DNA of 64,000 nucleotides from Neopestalotiopsis rosae (lineage: Eukaryota; Ascomycota; Sordariomycetes; Amphisphaeriales; Sporocadaceae). Made by a program: the position numbers and the translations under genes. Each line of letters begins with the position of its first letter. Position 1 is the stretch's first letter. Under the pieces are notes generated by a model. That model saw only the letters and a list, made by a program, of their open reading frames with translations. It did no database searches and was not told the origin of the DNA. Location: assembly GCA_023078685.1 (NCBI GenBank), contig JALGAS010000005.1, positions 1,426,001-1,490,000 on the forward strand. The letters are read 5' to 3'. Below, one piece after another: positions 22,076 to 31,649 of this stretch.

Positions 22076-24601
22076 CTTGTATATTTATTGCCATGATGTT
22101 GTGCTTTACAACTTACTTTGCAACATCATCTCCTAGAACGAATTCAGTCTCAATATTCGAGTCAGCACTAGCCCTCAGAGTGTTAGGGTGCGGTTGATCC
22201 CGTAACACAAGCTTTATGACCGGATTCAGCAGTTCATACGACTTGTGCAGTAGGCGCGCGCCCATTTAGGCTGCTACCTGTAGGCGCCACATCTCAAGCA
22301 TCACCGCCCATCTCCTTCTCTGTAGGATCACCGTAATTTTTGATTAATTTCATATAGTCCTACTTACATTGGCCACAGCGTAAAACTTATGCGTGTGATA
22401 TAAGCTCATTGGCTCTGCTTGGCGCGCTGGGATTACACGATAACAAACTTGAGCTGTGGAGCCGGAAACTTTATACGATCACAACATCTCTTGTGTAACC
22501 TTGAAATTATTTCCTCAGACAGCAATGGATCAACAACGTGCTCCTGACATGCAAGCCCGGAAGATTCAGAATGAGTGAAGATCGGCATTCAGCTGAAGTC
22601 AGTAGACGAGGAGTGCTTTAGAATCATACGGAACTGCTGCCGCGGTCTGACCTGTCGGTCCAGTTCCTGGGAATTCATGATCCACTCCTCCGGGTTCTCG
22701 GAAGCCAAAAAGTCTTTGAAAGGGGACCCGAGCATGCCGGTGAAAAACTGCGCATTACGCAACATTACGGCAGTCCAAGTCACAAATCACACCACGAACA
22801 TCGATGGCAATCTTTTTCCAGCTGATAATTGACGTTTCCAAGCGAGTCATTTCCATCACAAAAACTGTATTGCGGAACCATGTGAGTATATTCAAAAGAT
22901 ATGCGGTCTACCAATACTCATTCATGTCGATTCGGGCTGACGAGTCAGCGATCTGTGTCTTGCTCCCTTTCAGGGTCTGGAAGGATTGCTTCCCCGCATT
23001 ACCTTTGGCCAAGGAATGCCAAATGCCCAATGCATTGTACCAAAAGGGACAACCCGACGAATTGGTGATCTCTTTTGGACGGGCGGAGCCTGAATGCGAG
23101 CGGTCCAATCACAGCGTTCTGTGAAACGCTGAGGATATAAAAACCAAATGTAACACAGAGACCTTGGCAGACATCAGATCATGCTGTCATCCTCGGACTC
23201 GCCAACAGCTTATTTCCAGCCCTACGAGCCAGCATATATCGTGTATTCCTGACAAGTTGGAGCGAAATGAGCTCAAAGCGTCGCACTGGTTTCGCCTTAC
23301 CAGTGATAATAATACGTACAAGCCTCAGATATGTGCATGTTTTCTTCTGATGTTGAACCATGACTTGGCATTTGTCAGAGTACAACATCACACTGCGCCT
23401 CTCGGTGCTTCTTCACCGTAACTCGCGAAAAATGCGACGATCCGTGTAAGACTTTCTGAAAGACGTCTCTGATCCTCGTTCAGGCTCCTGCATTCATCAA
23501 TATCTCATTCGTCATTACCTCTGTCGGCAATCCACACGATCTCCATTGTAAAGGATTGCTGAGAAGCCTCACGAGTTGTGCATCCGGCTCAGGACTTTTG
23601 TCCAGACATGTCCGACAAGAAGGATTGCACTGTACCAATAATCACAGGGAATCTGTGGAAGTATTGTTCATACGTCCTTCAGTCTACGGCATAGGCTTGA
23701 TGGCTGATCCGAATTCCTGGTCGTAAGTCTGCAACATTGGTTCTGCTTGATCTGACAATTCGCCCCAATGTTGCTGCCTTCTCTATTCTTTGTTCAACTC
23801 AGAGGCGCAATTGGTCCCTGTGTCATCATCAACCCTGTTCGGGATGAACCCTCGGTGGTTCAGGTCATCTTTTTTGTACGCCCGAAAGTATCATCCGGTC
23901 GCTGCAGATCCTTCTGCATGTCGTTCGACGTGATCTGCTCGTTTCGGACGACGATACATTCCTCCTCGGGTCGAAAATAGCCCTGAGAATTTCAGACTCT
24001 GTGTTGAAGTCATGGGTCTTACCCCTTCGCCGTCTCACATGTAAAGCTCGTTTTGTTTTGATCCGAATCGGTACTGCGATGATACCGAGGAATTCCAGGT
24101 GGCCTTGGAGTCCCAACCAGTCTTCATTCTCCAGTATAGGTGGGACTTGACACTTTGCGTGCGGGTGAGGATGACTAGTAGTGAGGTATATCATGTGAAG
24201 CAGGAGGTCTGGCAGCTCCATTTTCTTTCCTGACCATCACATCCTTCTTCGTAGTTAGCAGTACAGTCAGCTGACCTCCCATCATGCTGTAAGTTAAAAA
24301 GCTGTCCGGAATGATTATAATAATATGTGGGAGATCCGTGCATAACTGAATTGAGCTTTCGAACTTTTGTTGTATCTACTCATCCAACTCCACATTTTCC
24401 ATGTTGCATAGACTTGTTGAGTGTGAGTCTCGCCTCGGTGGCGTCTATTGACGTGTTGAAGATAGATACGGCCGCCGAAGTCGCCTTGAGCAATGGTCAG
24501 CTTGACGTCGAACTCGAAGAACTTGTCAAGGTTTTGAAGTCCAGTGGCGACGGTCAGTGGTGATAGGCACTAAGAGGAAAGTTGACATGTTGGAATCGAT
24601 A
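22076..24601. other. 2.5 kb interval without a convincing gene
   Basis: I find no frame with splice support or family motifs. Near 24450-24560 a plus-strand stretch (VLKIDTAAEVALSNGQLDVE) looks weakly protein-like and ends before the Pogo remnant. It could be a gene fragment, but no start, domain or partner exon is evident. Confidence 0.4.
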
Positions 24602-26459
24602 ACGTCCGTCACCTACTTCTTGGCACCCCCCACATTTCGGCACCCCTAAAATCCCTCACTGCCATGAATACCCTCCTTCTTCAAATTTTTATTCTTTCAT
24701 CAATTTATGTTCAATTACCACCAAACTTTGCAGAATGCTTAATTAGATGACAATGCCTTCGTATACCGAAGATCATATTACTCAGGCTCTTGAAGAGGTC
24801 GCACAAGGTCAATCTATTAAGAAAGCTGCGATAAAATAGGGTATTCCACGATCAACACTTCAAAGTCGGATGCGAGGCACCCAATCAAGAGATATTGCCT
24901 TTTCTGATCAGCAGAGGCTCTCACCGACTGACGAGGGCCACCTGGCTACCTGGGTTCGAGTTTAGGCTGATTTAGGGCTGCCGCCGTCCCATCAACAACT
25001 AAAGGAATTCGCTAAGCGCATCCTAAAGGTCCATGGAGATGGATAACCTCTTGGAAAGAACTGGGTGCAGTCCTTTATTAAAAGGAACCCATTAGTAAGG
25101 GTCTATAGGAGCAAAGCTATCGATTTATAGCGTGTAAATGGAGCTATAACTAATATTATTAGGCCATGGTTTAGGCACCTCGCTATACCTGAAATTATGG
25201 CTATTAAACTTACGAACCGATATAATATGGACGAGACTGGTATCTTTGAAGGCAGGGGATTAAACGGACTCGTCCTCGGATTATTAGAAGCTCGTTCTAT
25301 TCGAAAGAAATAGCCTGGTTTACGTGCTTGGACCACCCTTATCGAGTGCATCTCCGCAATTGGCAATGAGCTACCTCCACTTGTAATATATAAGGGGAAG
25401 AGTGTTTAGCAGTAATGGTTTCCTTTAGATTTGACCCTATTCCGTTTTTGGAGGTTTACGGCATTAGAAAATGGGTGGACTTTAAATCCTATAGTTGTCG
25501 AATGGTTAGAAAAGGTCTTTATTCCTTCTACCCAGCCAGCCGACCCTTAAGAGGCCAGATTGCTTATATTAGATGGCTATGGAAGCCACGAAACTACGGA
25601 ATTCATGTATATGTGCTTTGAGAACAAGATATACTTGATATTCTTGCCGCCTTATGCGTCGCATGTTTTTTAACCTCTTGATTAGTTAGTTTTCGGTCCT
25701 TTTAAGATAGCATATAAGAAGGAGCTTGGGAACCTTGATTAATGGGATGGTAGCATTGTTGTGGGCAAAAGGAATTTCCTAATATGCTATGGCAAAGCTC
25801 GGAGAGCAGCCCTAATAAAAAAGAATATTATTAGTGGCTGGAAATGGATTGGGTTATGGCCTGTGAGCATGGCTAAGCCCCTGATGAGCCCCTTATTGCT
25901 TGAGAATGCGAAAACTCCTGCTAAGTAAGCTGGAGAGGTTTATAAAGGATATCTCGATAATTAGGGAAGTGGAAAATGGGTAGTAGATATAGCAGCAGTG
26001 GCGTGGTTAACTCCTCGAAAGAGGAATGAGCTTCGTGATTAATTCAGCTTATTCAGCAAGCTCGATATCGATACTCCTACGCAACGTCTACTATTTCGAA
26101 AGGTTCAAAAAGGCTTTGATGGGAAGGCTTACGAATTGGCAGTTGCCTAACGAAAGATCGAGGTATTGCAGGCACAGGTTGATGCCAGTAGGGCCAGGAA
26201 GCGTAGGAAGGTTAAGATAAGCCCAAATTCGAAGTTTGCCGATATTGAAGCTATCCGGAGGACTTAAATCGAGGTTGGCGAGGTTGACGATAATTCTGAT
26301 GAATCCAGCGACCTTGAAAACCCCGATGATCTTGAAGAATGCATTGTTGTAGCAGCAGAACCAGAATAGAAATTAATTGAAGTTCATAGTTGAAGTATAA
26401 GCGCATCGAAAATTAGGGTGCCGAAATGTGGGGGGTGCCAAGAAGTAGGTGACGGACGT
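24602..26459 (+). mobile_element. RIP-degraded Fot1/Pogo (Tc1/mariner) transposon copy
   Basis: The 1,858-bp element is bounded by 44-bp inverted repeats beginning ACGTCCGTCACCTACTTC, identical to each other, and by a TA duplication (24600-24601 and 26460-26461). The interior is closely related to the intact copy at 28946-30801. It differs mostly by C to T and G to A changes, many in CpA/TpG context (for example CAG to TAG, CAA to TAA, TGG to TAG). This is the mark of repeat-induced point mutation. It cannot encode a transposase. Confidence 0.9.
24753..26369 (+). pseudogene. Broken Pogo transposase
   Basis: The homologous frame begins MPSYTEDH and meets its first stop at 24837-24839, where the intact copy has Trp (TGG). 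Many further stops follow at former Gln and Trp codons. The end matches the intact copy (TAG 26367-26369). The length agrees with the intact gene, so decay is by point mutation rather than deletion. Confidence 0.9.
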
Positions 26460-27461
26460 TAGCTAACATGGTGATCGAAGGATAGAACAACGGGCACCAT
26501 GTGGTGTGACTGAATGTTTTGATTCGTGATTCTGGCGAAACTGAGAACTGAGCCTGGTCAAATAATGTTGGTCGTACCTTTTTTTCCGCTGTCGTACTTG
26601 GCACAATGAAGTATAGCGAGGCAAATAAATCGCCCCTTGTCACCTTTATTCCGCCAGTTTTCCGCATCATGATTAGAAACCCCCGTCGGGCGTTTTTCCG
26701 ACAAGTATCCCTGACTGTAATGAACGATTTTTTCCAGAGTCAATAAGTAGAGAAACAAGGGTTGTGCAGCGGTTCAACTGGTAGGCTGTAGCGCCGATCC
26801 ACGATCGACCCACTCGGAGTTAGTATATACTATAGTGGTGCAATATCCGCTAGCCAACTGAAATCCGGCCCGGATAACCGCGCCGCCGGATTTCTCCTGC
26901 CCGCCCTCTCAATCGACTGATGGCGATCAGACTTTGCAAGGCTGGGATTCTAGACTCATAACGCCGAAGTGAGCTTAGAGGGTTGAACTGCGATAATACA
27001 ATCTAATTTGCTCTCCTATGAAGTAGAAAACCATTCTAATGTATCCATTTGATTGTTTCATACCCTCTTACAGAATACAGTGGATATGAGCGCTCAACTA
27101 ACCTACGCAATACAATCCGGTTCGAATGACGCCGGACTTTAATGAAGGTGGAGCTCCGGAGTTAAAACATGCTTTTTCATTGCATGTGGCAGTTTCCGGA
27201 TAAGGGTACACTTTTTTTTAAACTGTGAAGCGGTCCAAGAAAGGAAAAAGAAAGTCAAGTTTACCTTCGGCAAGTAGTCACGGATACTTATCAAGCACAG
27301 CAATAGCGCCGATTCTTGTCTTTTCACTACGTCACAGATGGGAATTGAATCTCGGGTTCAAGTACGAACACGAGTCGTTCTATGGTAGAGGAATAAAAGT
27401 TGTTTGGGCTTCTTGATTGGCGAGAGCTATTCAATGCCTAGACTAATGGTGTTTATCCAAC
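26460..27461. other. 1 kb interval, no gene seen
   Basis: Nothing here is supported as coding. A GGTTCGAAT word near 27118 is not part of a tRNA fold. The region lies between the dead Pogo copy and the acidic protein gene. Confidence 0.4.
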
Positions 27462-27929
27462 TTAGGAGTGATGCTGCTGCCCTTGTCCTTGTGGCTTTGG
27501 CAACTTGGTTTGCGTCTTAGTTCTCTTGATCTTGATCCGGATGTTATGCCATTGCCAGGCCCCGACGATAGTAGCCAAAGCGGCTGCGCCACCTAGTGTT
27601 CCGCCGACGATACCCCCGACATTGGGTCCATCGTCGTCTTCATCCTCATCTTCGTCCTCATCTTCATCATCATCATCGTCGTTGTCCTGATCTTGTTCTG
27701 TATTGGTTTCATCGGATCCGCTGTTGGATGTGTTGTCACCATTGTTGCTGTCCCGCGAGGTGATGGCAGTGTTCGATTGAATCGCAATGCTGTCAATGCC
27801 GGAACTGCCGGTAGGAAGGTTTCGACTGATGTCCTTAGACAGGAGATGGGGGTCTGTTGCTGGTACTGGCGCAGTAGTGGATAGTGATATTATTGCCAGG
27901 TGACAAACAAAGACGGGAATAACGCGCAT
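27462..27929 (-). CDS. Hypothetical secretory/membrane protein with acidic tract
   Basis: A single frame of 155 aa begins MRVIPVFVCHLAIISLS, a signal peptide or signal anchor. A Ser/Asn/Thr-rich extracellular part follows. Next is a run of about 25 Asp/Glu residues, encoded by a GTC/ATC-like microsatellite near 27625-27680. Then comes one membrane span (GGIVGGTLGGAAALATIVGA) and a basic tail rich in Lys and Gln. The order resembles fungal Mid2-like or WSC-type single-span surface proteins, but no domain identifies it. It may be lineage specific. The repeat-built acidic tract makes its length likely to vary between strains. Confidence 0.5.
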   Translation of the reverse strand: MRVIPVFVCHLAIISLSTTAPVPATDPHLLSKDISRNLPTGSSGIDSIAIQSNTAITSRDSNNGDNTSNSGSDETNTEQDQDNDDDDDEDEDEDEDEDDDGPNVGGIVGGTLGGAAALATIVGAWQWHNIRIKIKRTKTQTKLPKPQGQGQQHHS

Positions 27930-28636
27930 GATGCGAATAGTGTAGAATAAAACAGCTGTGTAGAGGGATGGGTAATATGAGGCATCAATTTACAACCTCG
28001 GTGTTCTTCAAAACAAGATAAATGGCAGCAGGCAGCCTTTAAGATGTGTCCTATCAGGTAGGAGAACCGCTTGTAACACTGCCACATTCGACCAGCTGGA
28101 CGTGGGATCGACAAACAGGCTTCTCGAGATGAACTGGCAGAGATAAGGACGATACCCACTCGTGTTTTTCATTGCTTCAAGCATATTCTCTCATATGTAA
28201 ACTCATAATGCCAAGCCAGTGGTTCTTCTCGCGACTCATGACATACCCGCTGTTTTCAACCGTCTTAGTGAGAAGTGGGCTACTTGGGAATACGAAAATT
28301 TGAAGTGAAGACTTTTCCCTGTCTATCATGCGGCTTATCGACTGATAATCGACGGCAACGTTCAAAAAAGTGGAATGACGGAATGGCAGTGCTCAGAATA
28401 TGGTTGAAAAAGTGCCCGTCACCAACATTGCTGTGCTCAACATATGGATACTTTGTCTTGGCTGACGTGTTATATTGACTCTGACTAGAGGGTAAGCATA
28501 TATTTAAGTATGTTGGTCATTCATGGAAAGTGTTTCCAGAATCACTCGCAATTCATCTCACCTCAGGTCATCTTATATCAACTTACAATAACCCCCTAGA
28601 ATCATATTCCTTTACGTTACCATTCACATATTCAAG
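27930..28636. other. Intergenic, promoter of GPI-protein gene
   Basis: The interval separates the divergent starts of the acidic protein gene (minus) and the GPI-protein gene (plus). No coding exon is seen. Confidence 0.4.
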
Positions 28637-31086
28637 ATGCACTTCAACACTATACTTTTTCTTGGCCTGGCATCAATCAGTGCCGCCCAGAACATTATCC
28701 AGGACGGTGATGTACCCGAGTCATGCTTGGAAACTTGCCAAGACCCAATCAACATCTCAAAGGAGTGTGACAATTCCACTGGTGACAGTGACGACTATCA
28801 CAACTGTGTCTGCTCGTCGACTGATGCGCAGTCTCGATTCATCGAGTGCAACACTTGCATTGTGTCTTCTAGTGGCTCGGTCGACAATGGTAATTTTGAC
28901 TAAACAGTCCCATAACACGAGCGCTCTGTACTAATCTGGTCTGTAACGTCCGTCACCCACTTTTGGCCACCCCCCACATTTGGCCACCCCAAAAATGCCT
29001 CACCGCTATAATGACTATTAACTTTGAATTTTTACAATTCCACCAATTTTACCTCAATTGATTCCATTTTTTGCAATAACGTTCTTTCAGCCTATATGCC
29101 TCAGTATACAGAAGAACATATTACCCAGGCACTTGAAGCCGTCGCTAGTGGTGCCAGCGTTAAATCAGCTGCACTGGAATGGGGTATACCACGATCAACG
29201 CTGAAGAACCGGATCAAGGGTCATCAGGCCAGAGATATAGCCTTTTCTGATTTGCAAAGACTTTCACCAACTGAGGAAAATCATCTGGCTGAGTGGGTTC
29301 GAGTTCAGGCTGATCTAGGGCTGCCGCCATCCCATCAACAACTGAAGGAATTCGCTGAGCGTATCCTGAAGGTCCATGGAGATGTACAACCTCTTGGAAA
29401 GAACTGGGTGCAGTCCTTTATCAAAAGGAACCCATCAGTAAGGGTCCATAAGAGCAGAGCCATCGATTCACAGCGTGTAAATGGAGCTACAACTAATATT
29501 ATCAGGCCATGGTTCAGGCACCTCGCTATACCTGAAATTATGGCTATCAAACCCACGAACCGATACAATATGGACGAGACTGGTATCCTTGAAGGCAGGG
29601 GATCAAATGGACTTGTTCTTGGATCATCAGAAGCTCGTTCTATTCGAAAGAAACAGCCTGGGTCCCGTGCTTGGACCACCCTCATCGAGTGCATCTCCGC
29701 AACTGGCAATGAGCTACCTCCACTTGTGATATATAAGGGGAAGAGTGTTCAGCAGCAATGGTTTCCTTTAGATCTGACCCCATTCCGTTCTTGGAGGTTC
29801 ACGGCATCAGAAAATGGGTGGACTTCAAATCCTACAGCTGTCGAATGGTTAGAAAAGGTCTTTATTCCTTCTACCCAGCCAGCCGACCCTCAAGAGGCCA
29901 GATTGCTTATACTAGATGGCCATGGAAGCCACGAAACCACGGAATTCATGTATATGTGCTTTGAGAACAAGATACACTTGATATTCTTGCCGCCTCATGC
30001 GTCGCATGTTCTTCAACCTCTTGATCAGTCAGTCTTCGGTCCTCTTAAGACAGCATATAAGAAGGAGCTTGGGAACCTTGATCAATGGGATGGTAGCACT
30101 GTTGTGGGCAAAAGGAACTTCCTAGTATGCTATGGCAAAGCTCGGAAAGCAGCCCTGACAAAAAAGAATATCATCAGTGGCTGGAAATGGACTGGGTTAT
30201 GGCCTGTGAGCATGGCTAAGCCCCTGATGAGCCCCTTGTTGCTTGAGAATTCGAAAACACCTGCTAAGCAAGCTGGAGAGGGTCACAAAGGGGATCTCGA
30301 TAATCAGGGAAGTGGAAAATGGGCAGCAGATATATCAGCAGTGGCATGGTCGACTCCTCGAAAGAGGGATGAGCTTCGTGATCAATTCAGCTTATTCAGC
30401 AAGCTCGATATCGATACTCCCACGCAGCGTCTACTATTTCGAAAGGTTCAAAAAGGCTTTGACGGGAAGGCTTACGAATTGGCAGTTGCCCATCGAAAGA
30501 TCGAGGTATTGCAGGCACAGGTTGATGCCAGTAGGGCCAGGAAGCGTAGGAAGGTTAAAATAAGCCCAAATTCGAAGTTTGCCGATATTGAAGCTATCCG
30601 GAGGACTCAAATCGAGGTTGGCGAGGTTGACGATAATTCTGATGAATCCAGCGACCTTGAAAACCCCAGTGATCTTGAAGAATGCATTGTTGTAGCATCA
30701 GAACCAAGATAGTTTTTAATTGAAGTTCATGGTTGAAGTATAAGCAAATCTAAATTAGGGTGGCCAAATGTGGGGGGTGGCCAAAAGTGGGTGACGGACG
30801 TTAGACGTTGCCGACGAGATGACCAAGTGTGGCTGGTCTACGTCGTCTACTAGTACTATTGCTTCATCGACGGTGTGTAATCTGTTACGTTTTTGTATAT
30901 CGAGGTATAACGTAGCTAATTTTTATCTAGGGTGCTACATCGGCAACAAGCTCTGCCACAGCAGCAAGCTCAAGCGCAAGCGCTGCTACCACATCTGCTG
31001 TCGCTGACAGCTCTGCCGCACACATGTTCCGTGGATACGCTCCTGTCGGCGTTGGTATGCTCATTGGCGCTCAGTTCTTGATCTGA
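28637..31086 (+). CDS. GPI-anchored Cys-rich protein gene interrupted by a Pogo element in intron 1
   Basis: Exons 28637-28889, 30805-30872 and 30931-31086 join in frame to 158 aa. Residues 1-17 (MHFNTILFLGLASISAA) are a signal peptide. The N-terminal part has eight cysteines (SCLETCQ, NCVCS, ECNTC, KCGW). The C-terminal part is Ser/Ala/Thr rich and ends in a hydrophobic tail (APVGVGMLIGAQFLI), as in GPI precursors. Intron 1 (GTAATT..TAG) holds the intact Pogo element between its branch site (GTACTAATC) and the acceptor G. Without the element the intron would be 57 nt. If intron 1 is not removed, translation stops at 28901-28903, giving 88 aa with no anchor. A protein of similar layout is at 52993-53733. 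Confidence 0.75.
28946..28989 (+). repeat. Left terminal inverted repeat of intact Pogo element
   Basis: The 44 bp match the reverse complement of 30758-30801 exactly. They contain two copies of a CCACCCCC-like word (TTGGCCACCCCCC and TTGGCCACCC). Confidence 0.9.
29096..30712 (+). CDS. Pogo/Fot1 transposase
   Basis: The ATG at 29096 opens MPQYTEEH and gives 538 aa without introns. Domains in order: an N-terminal psq-type helix-turn-helix (SGASVKSAALEWGIPRSTLK), a CENP-B/Tc5-like DNA-binding domain (about 50-125, GLPPSHQQLKEFAERIL), then the DDE_1 catalytic domain. Catalytic Asp residues are in YNMDETG, LILDGHGSH and LQPLDQSVFG. There are 35 residues between the second and third, so it is DD35D. 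The tail has a basic patch (ARKRRKVK) that may be a nuclear signal. All catalytic residues are intact, so it is probably active and could also act on related inverted repeats. It moves the element by cut and paste at TA sites. Confidence 0.92.
   Translation: MPQYTEEHITQALEAVASGASVKSAALEWGIPRSTLKNRIKGHQARDIAFSDLQRLSPTEENHLAEWVRVQADLGLPPSHQQLKEFAERILKVHGDVQPLGKNWVQSFIKRNPSVRVHKSRAIDSQRVNGATTNIIRPWFRHLAIPEIMAIKPTNRYNMDETGILEGRGSNGLVLGSSEARSIRKKQPGSRAWTTLIECISATGNELPPLVIYKGKSVQQQWFPLDLTPFRSWRFTASENGWTSNPTAVEWLEKVFIPSTQPADPQEARLLILDGHGSHETTEFMYMCFENKIHLIFLPPHASHVLQPLDQSVFGPLKTAYKKELGNLDQWDGSTVVGKRNFLVCYGKARKAALTKKNIISGWKWTGLWPVSMAKPLMSPLLLENSKTPAKQAGEGHKGDLDNQGSGKWAADISAVAWSTPRKRDELRDQFSLFSKLDIDTPTQRLLFRKVQKGFDGKAYELAVAHRKIEVLQAQVDASRARKRRKVKISPNSKFADIEAIRRTQIEVGEVDDNSDESSDLENPSDLEECIVVASEPR
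30758..30801 (-). repeat. Right terminal inverted repeat of intact Pogo element
   Basis: Exact reverse complement of 28946-28989. It ends directly before the TA duplication and the G that completes the host intron's TAG acceptor. Confidence 0.9.
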
Positions 31087-31649
31087 CTCTGATTCATACG
31101 ATTGGCGTACTGTAGGACGAGGTACAGGGAGCTCCCAGACTTCAGTTAGTATCACCCGGTGGGATCTGCAACTCATATAGACTCGATGACAAGGCCCATG
31201 CAGATGAATACATCAAACTTCCAATCTTTATCTTGGTAGTACTTGTGAATTGGTAGAACTTGTGAATCGAGATGACGATGTTCGAGCATTCCAGTTCAAG
31301 GCCTAATCGAACGTCTTCTATGCTCTAAATCCTTGTGAGCTGTGTTAATTCAGGTCCTACTGCTCCTGAAAACCACGATTACGTGTTATGCAACATCTAT
31401 AGAAATCGTTTATGCAGGGCCAATTTCATTTTAAGAGTCTCTTATATGTTTTAAGCTTATTTAGTCTTTCTGAGAATATTAGAGCCCTTAGGCTTTATGT
31501 CGAGTGATGAAGGAGAAGTTGAAAACTGGGGGACTTCCAGCCTCTCCCGTATCTAAGTCACCATCAATAGATAGTGTTCAGCAGGTATGTGGCTAGAATC
31601 ATCCACGTTTTATTGGTTTTGCGTGTGAACTGCTCGCCATCTTCCACTC
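31087..31649. other. Intergenic, convergent 3' ends
   Basis: No exon or repeat is seen between the GPI-protein gene (plus) and the CorA-like gene (minus). Confidence 0.45.

Larger units (their letters stand above)
28946..30801 (+). mobile_element. Intact Fot1/Pogo (Tc1/mariner) DNA transposon
   Basis: The 1,856-bp element has 44-bp perfect terminal inverted repeats (start ACGTCCGTCACCCACTTTTG) and a TA target duplication (28944-28945, 30802-30803). It holds one full transposase gene. It lacks RIP mutations, unlike the related copy 4.3 kb upstream, so it looks young or mobile. It has landed in the TAG 3' splice site of a host intron. Confidence 0.92.

Noticed and set aside
22589..23108. Minus-strand frames resembling a C-terminal gene fragment
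   Set aside because: Two short frames could not be joined by acceptable splice sites, and no domain is recognisable.
23865..24221. 118-residue minus-strand frame starting MELPDLLLHM
   Set aside because: It begins plausibly but becomes basic low-complexity text with no family match or splice partner.
18821..24601. CRISPR-like array
   Set aside because: The tandem units are contiguous with no unique spacers, and the window is clearly fungal.
27100..27150. tRNA-like GGTTCGAAT word
   Set aside because: No acceptor stem, anticodon arm or D-arm could be folded around it.
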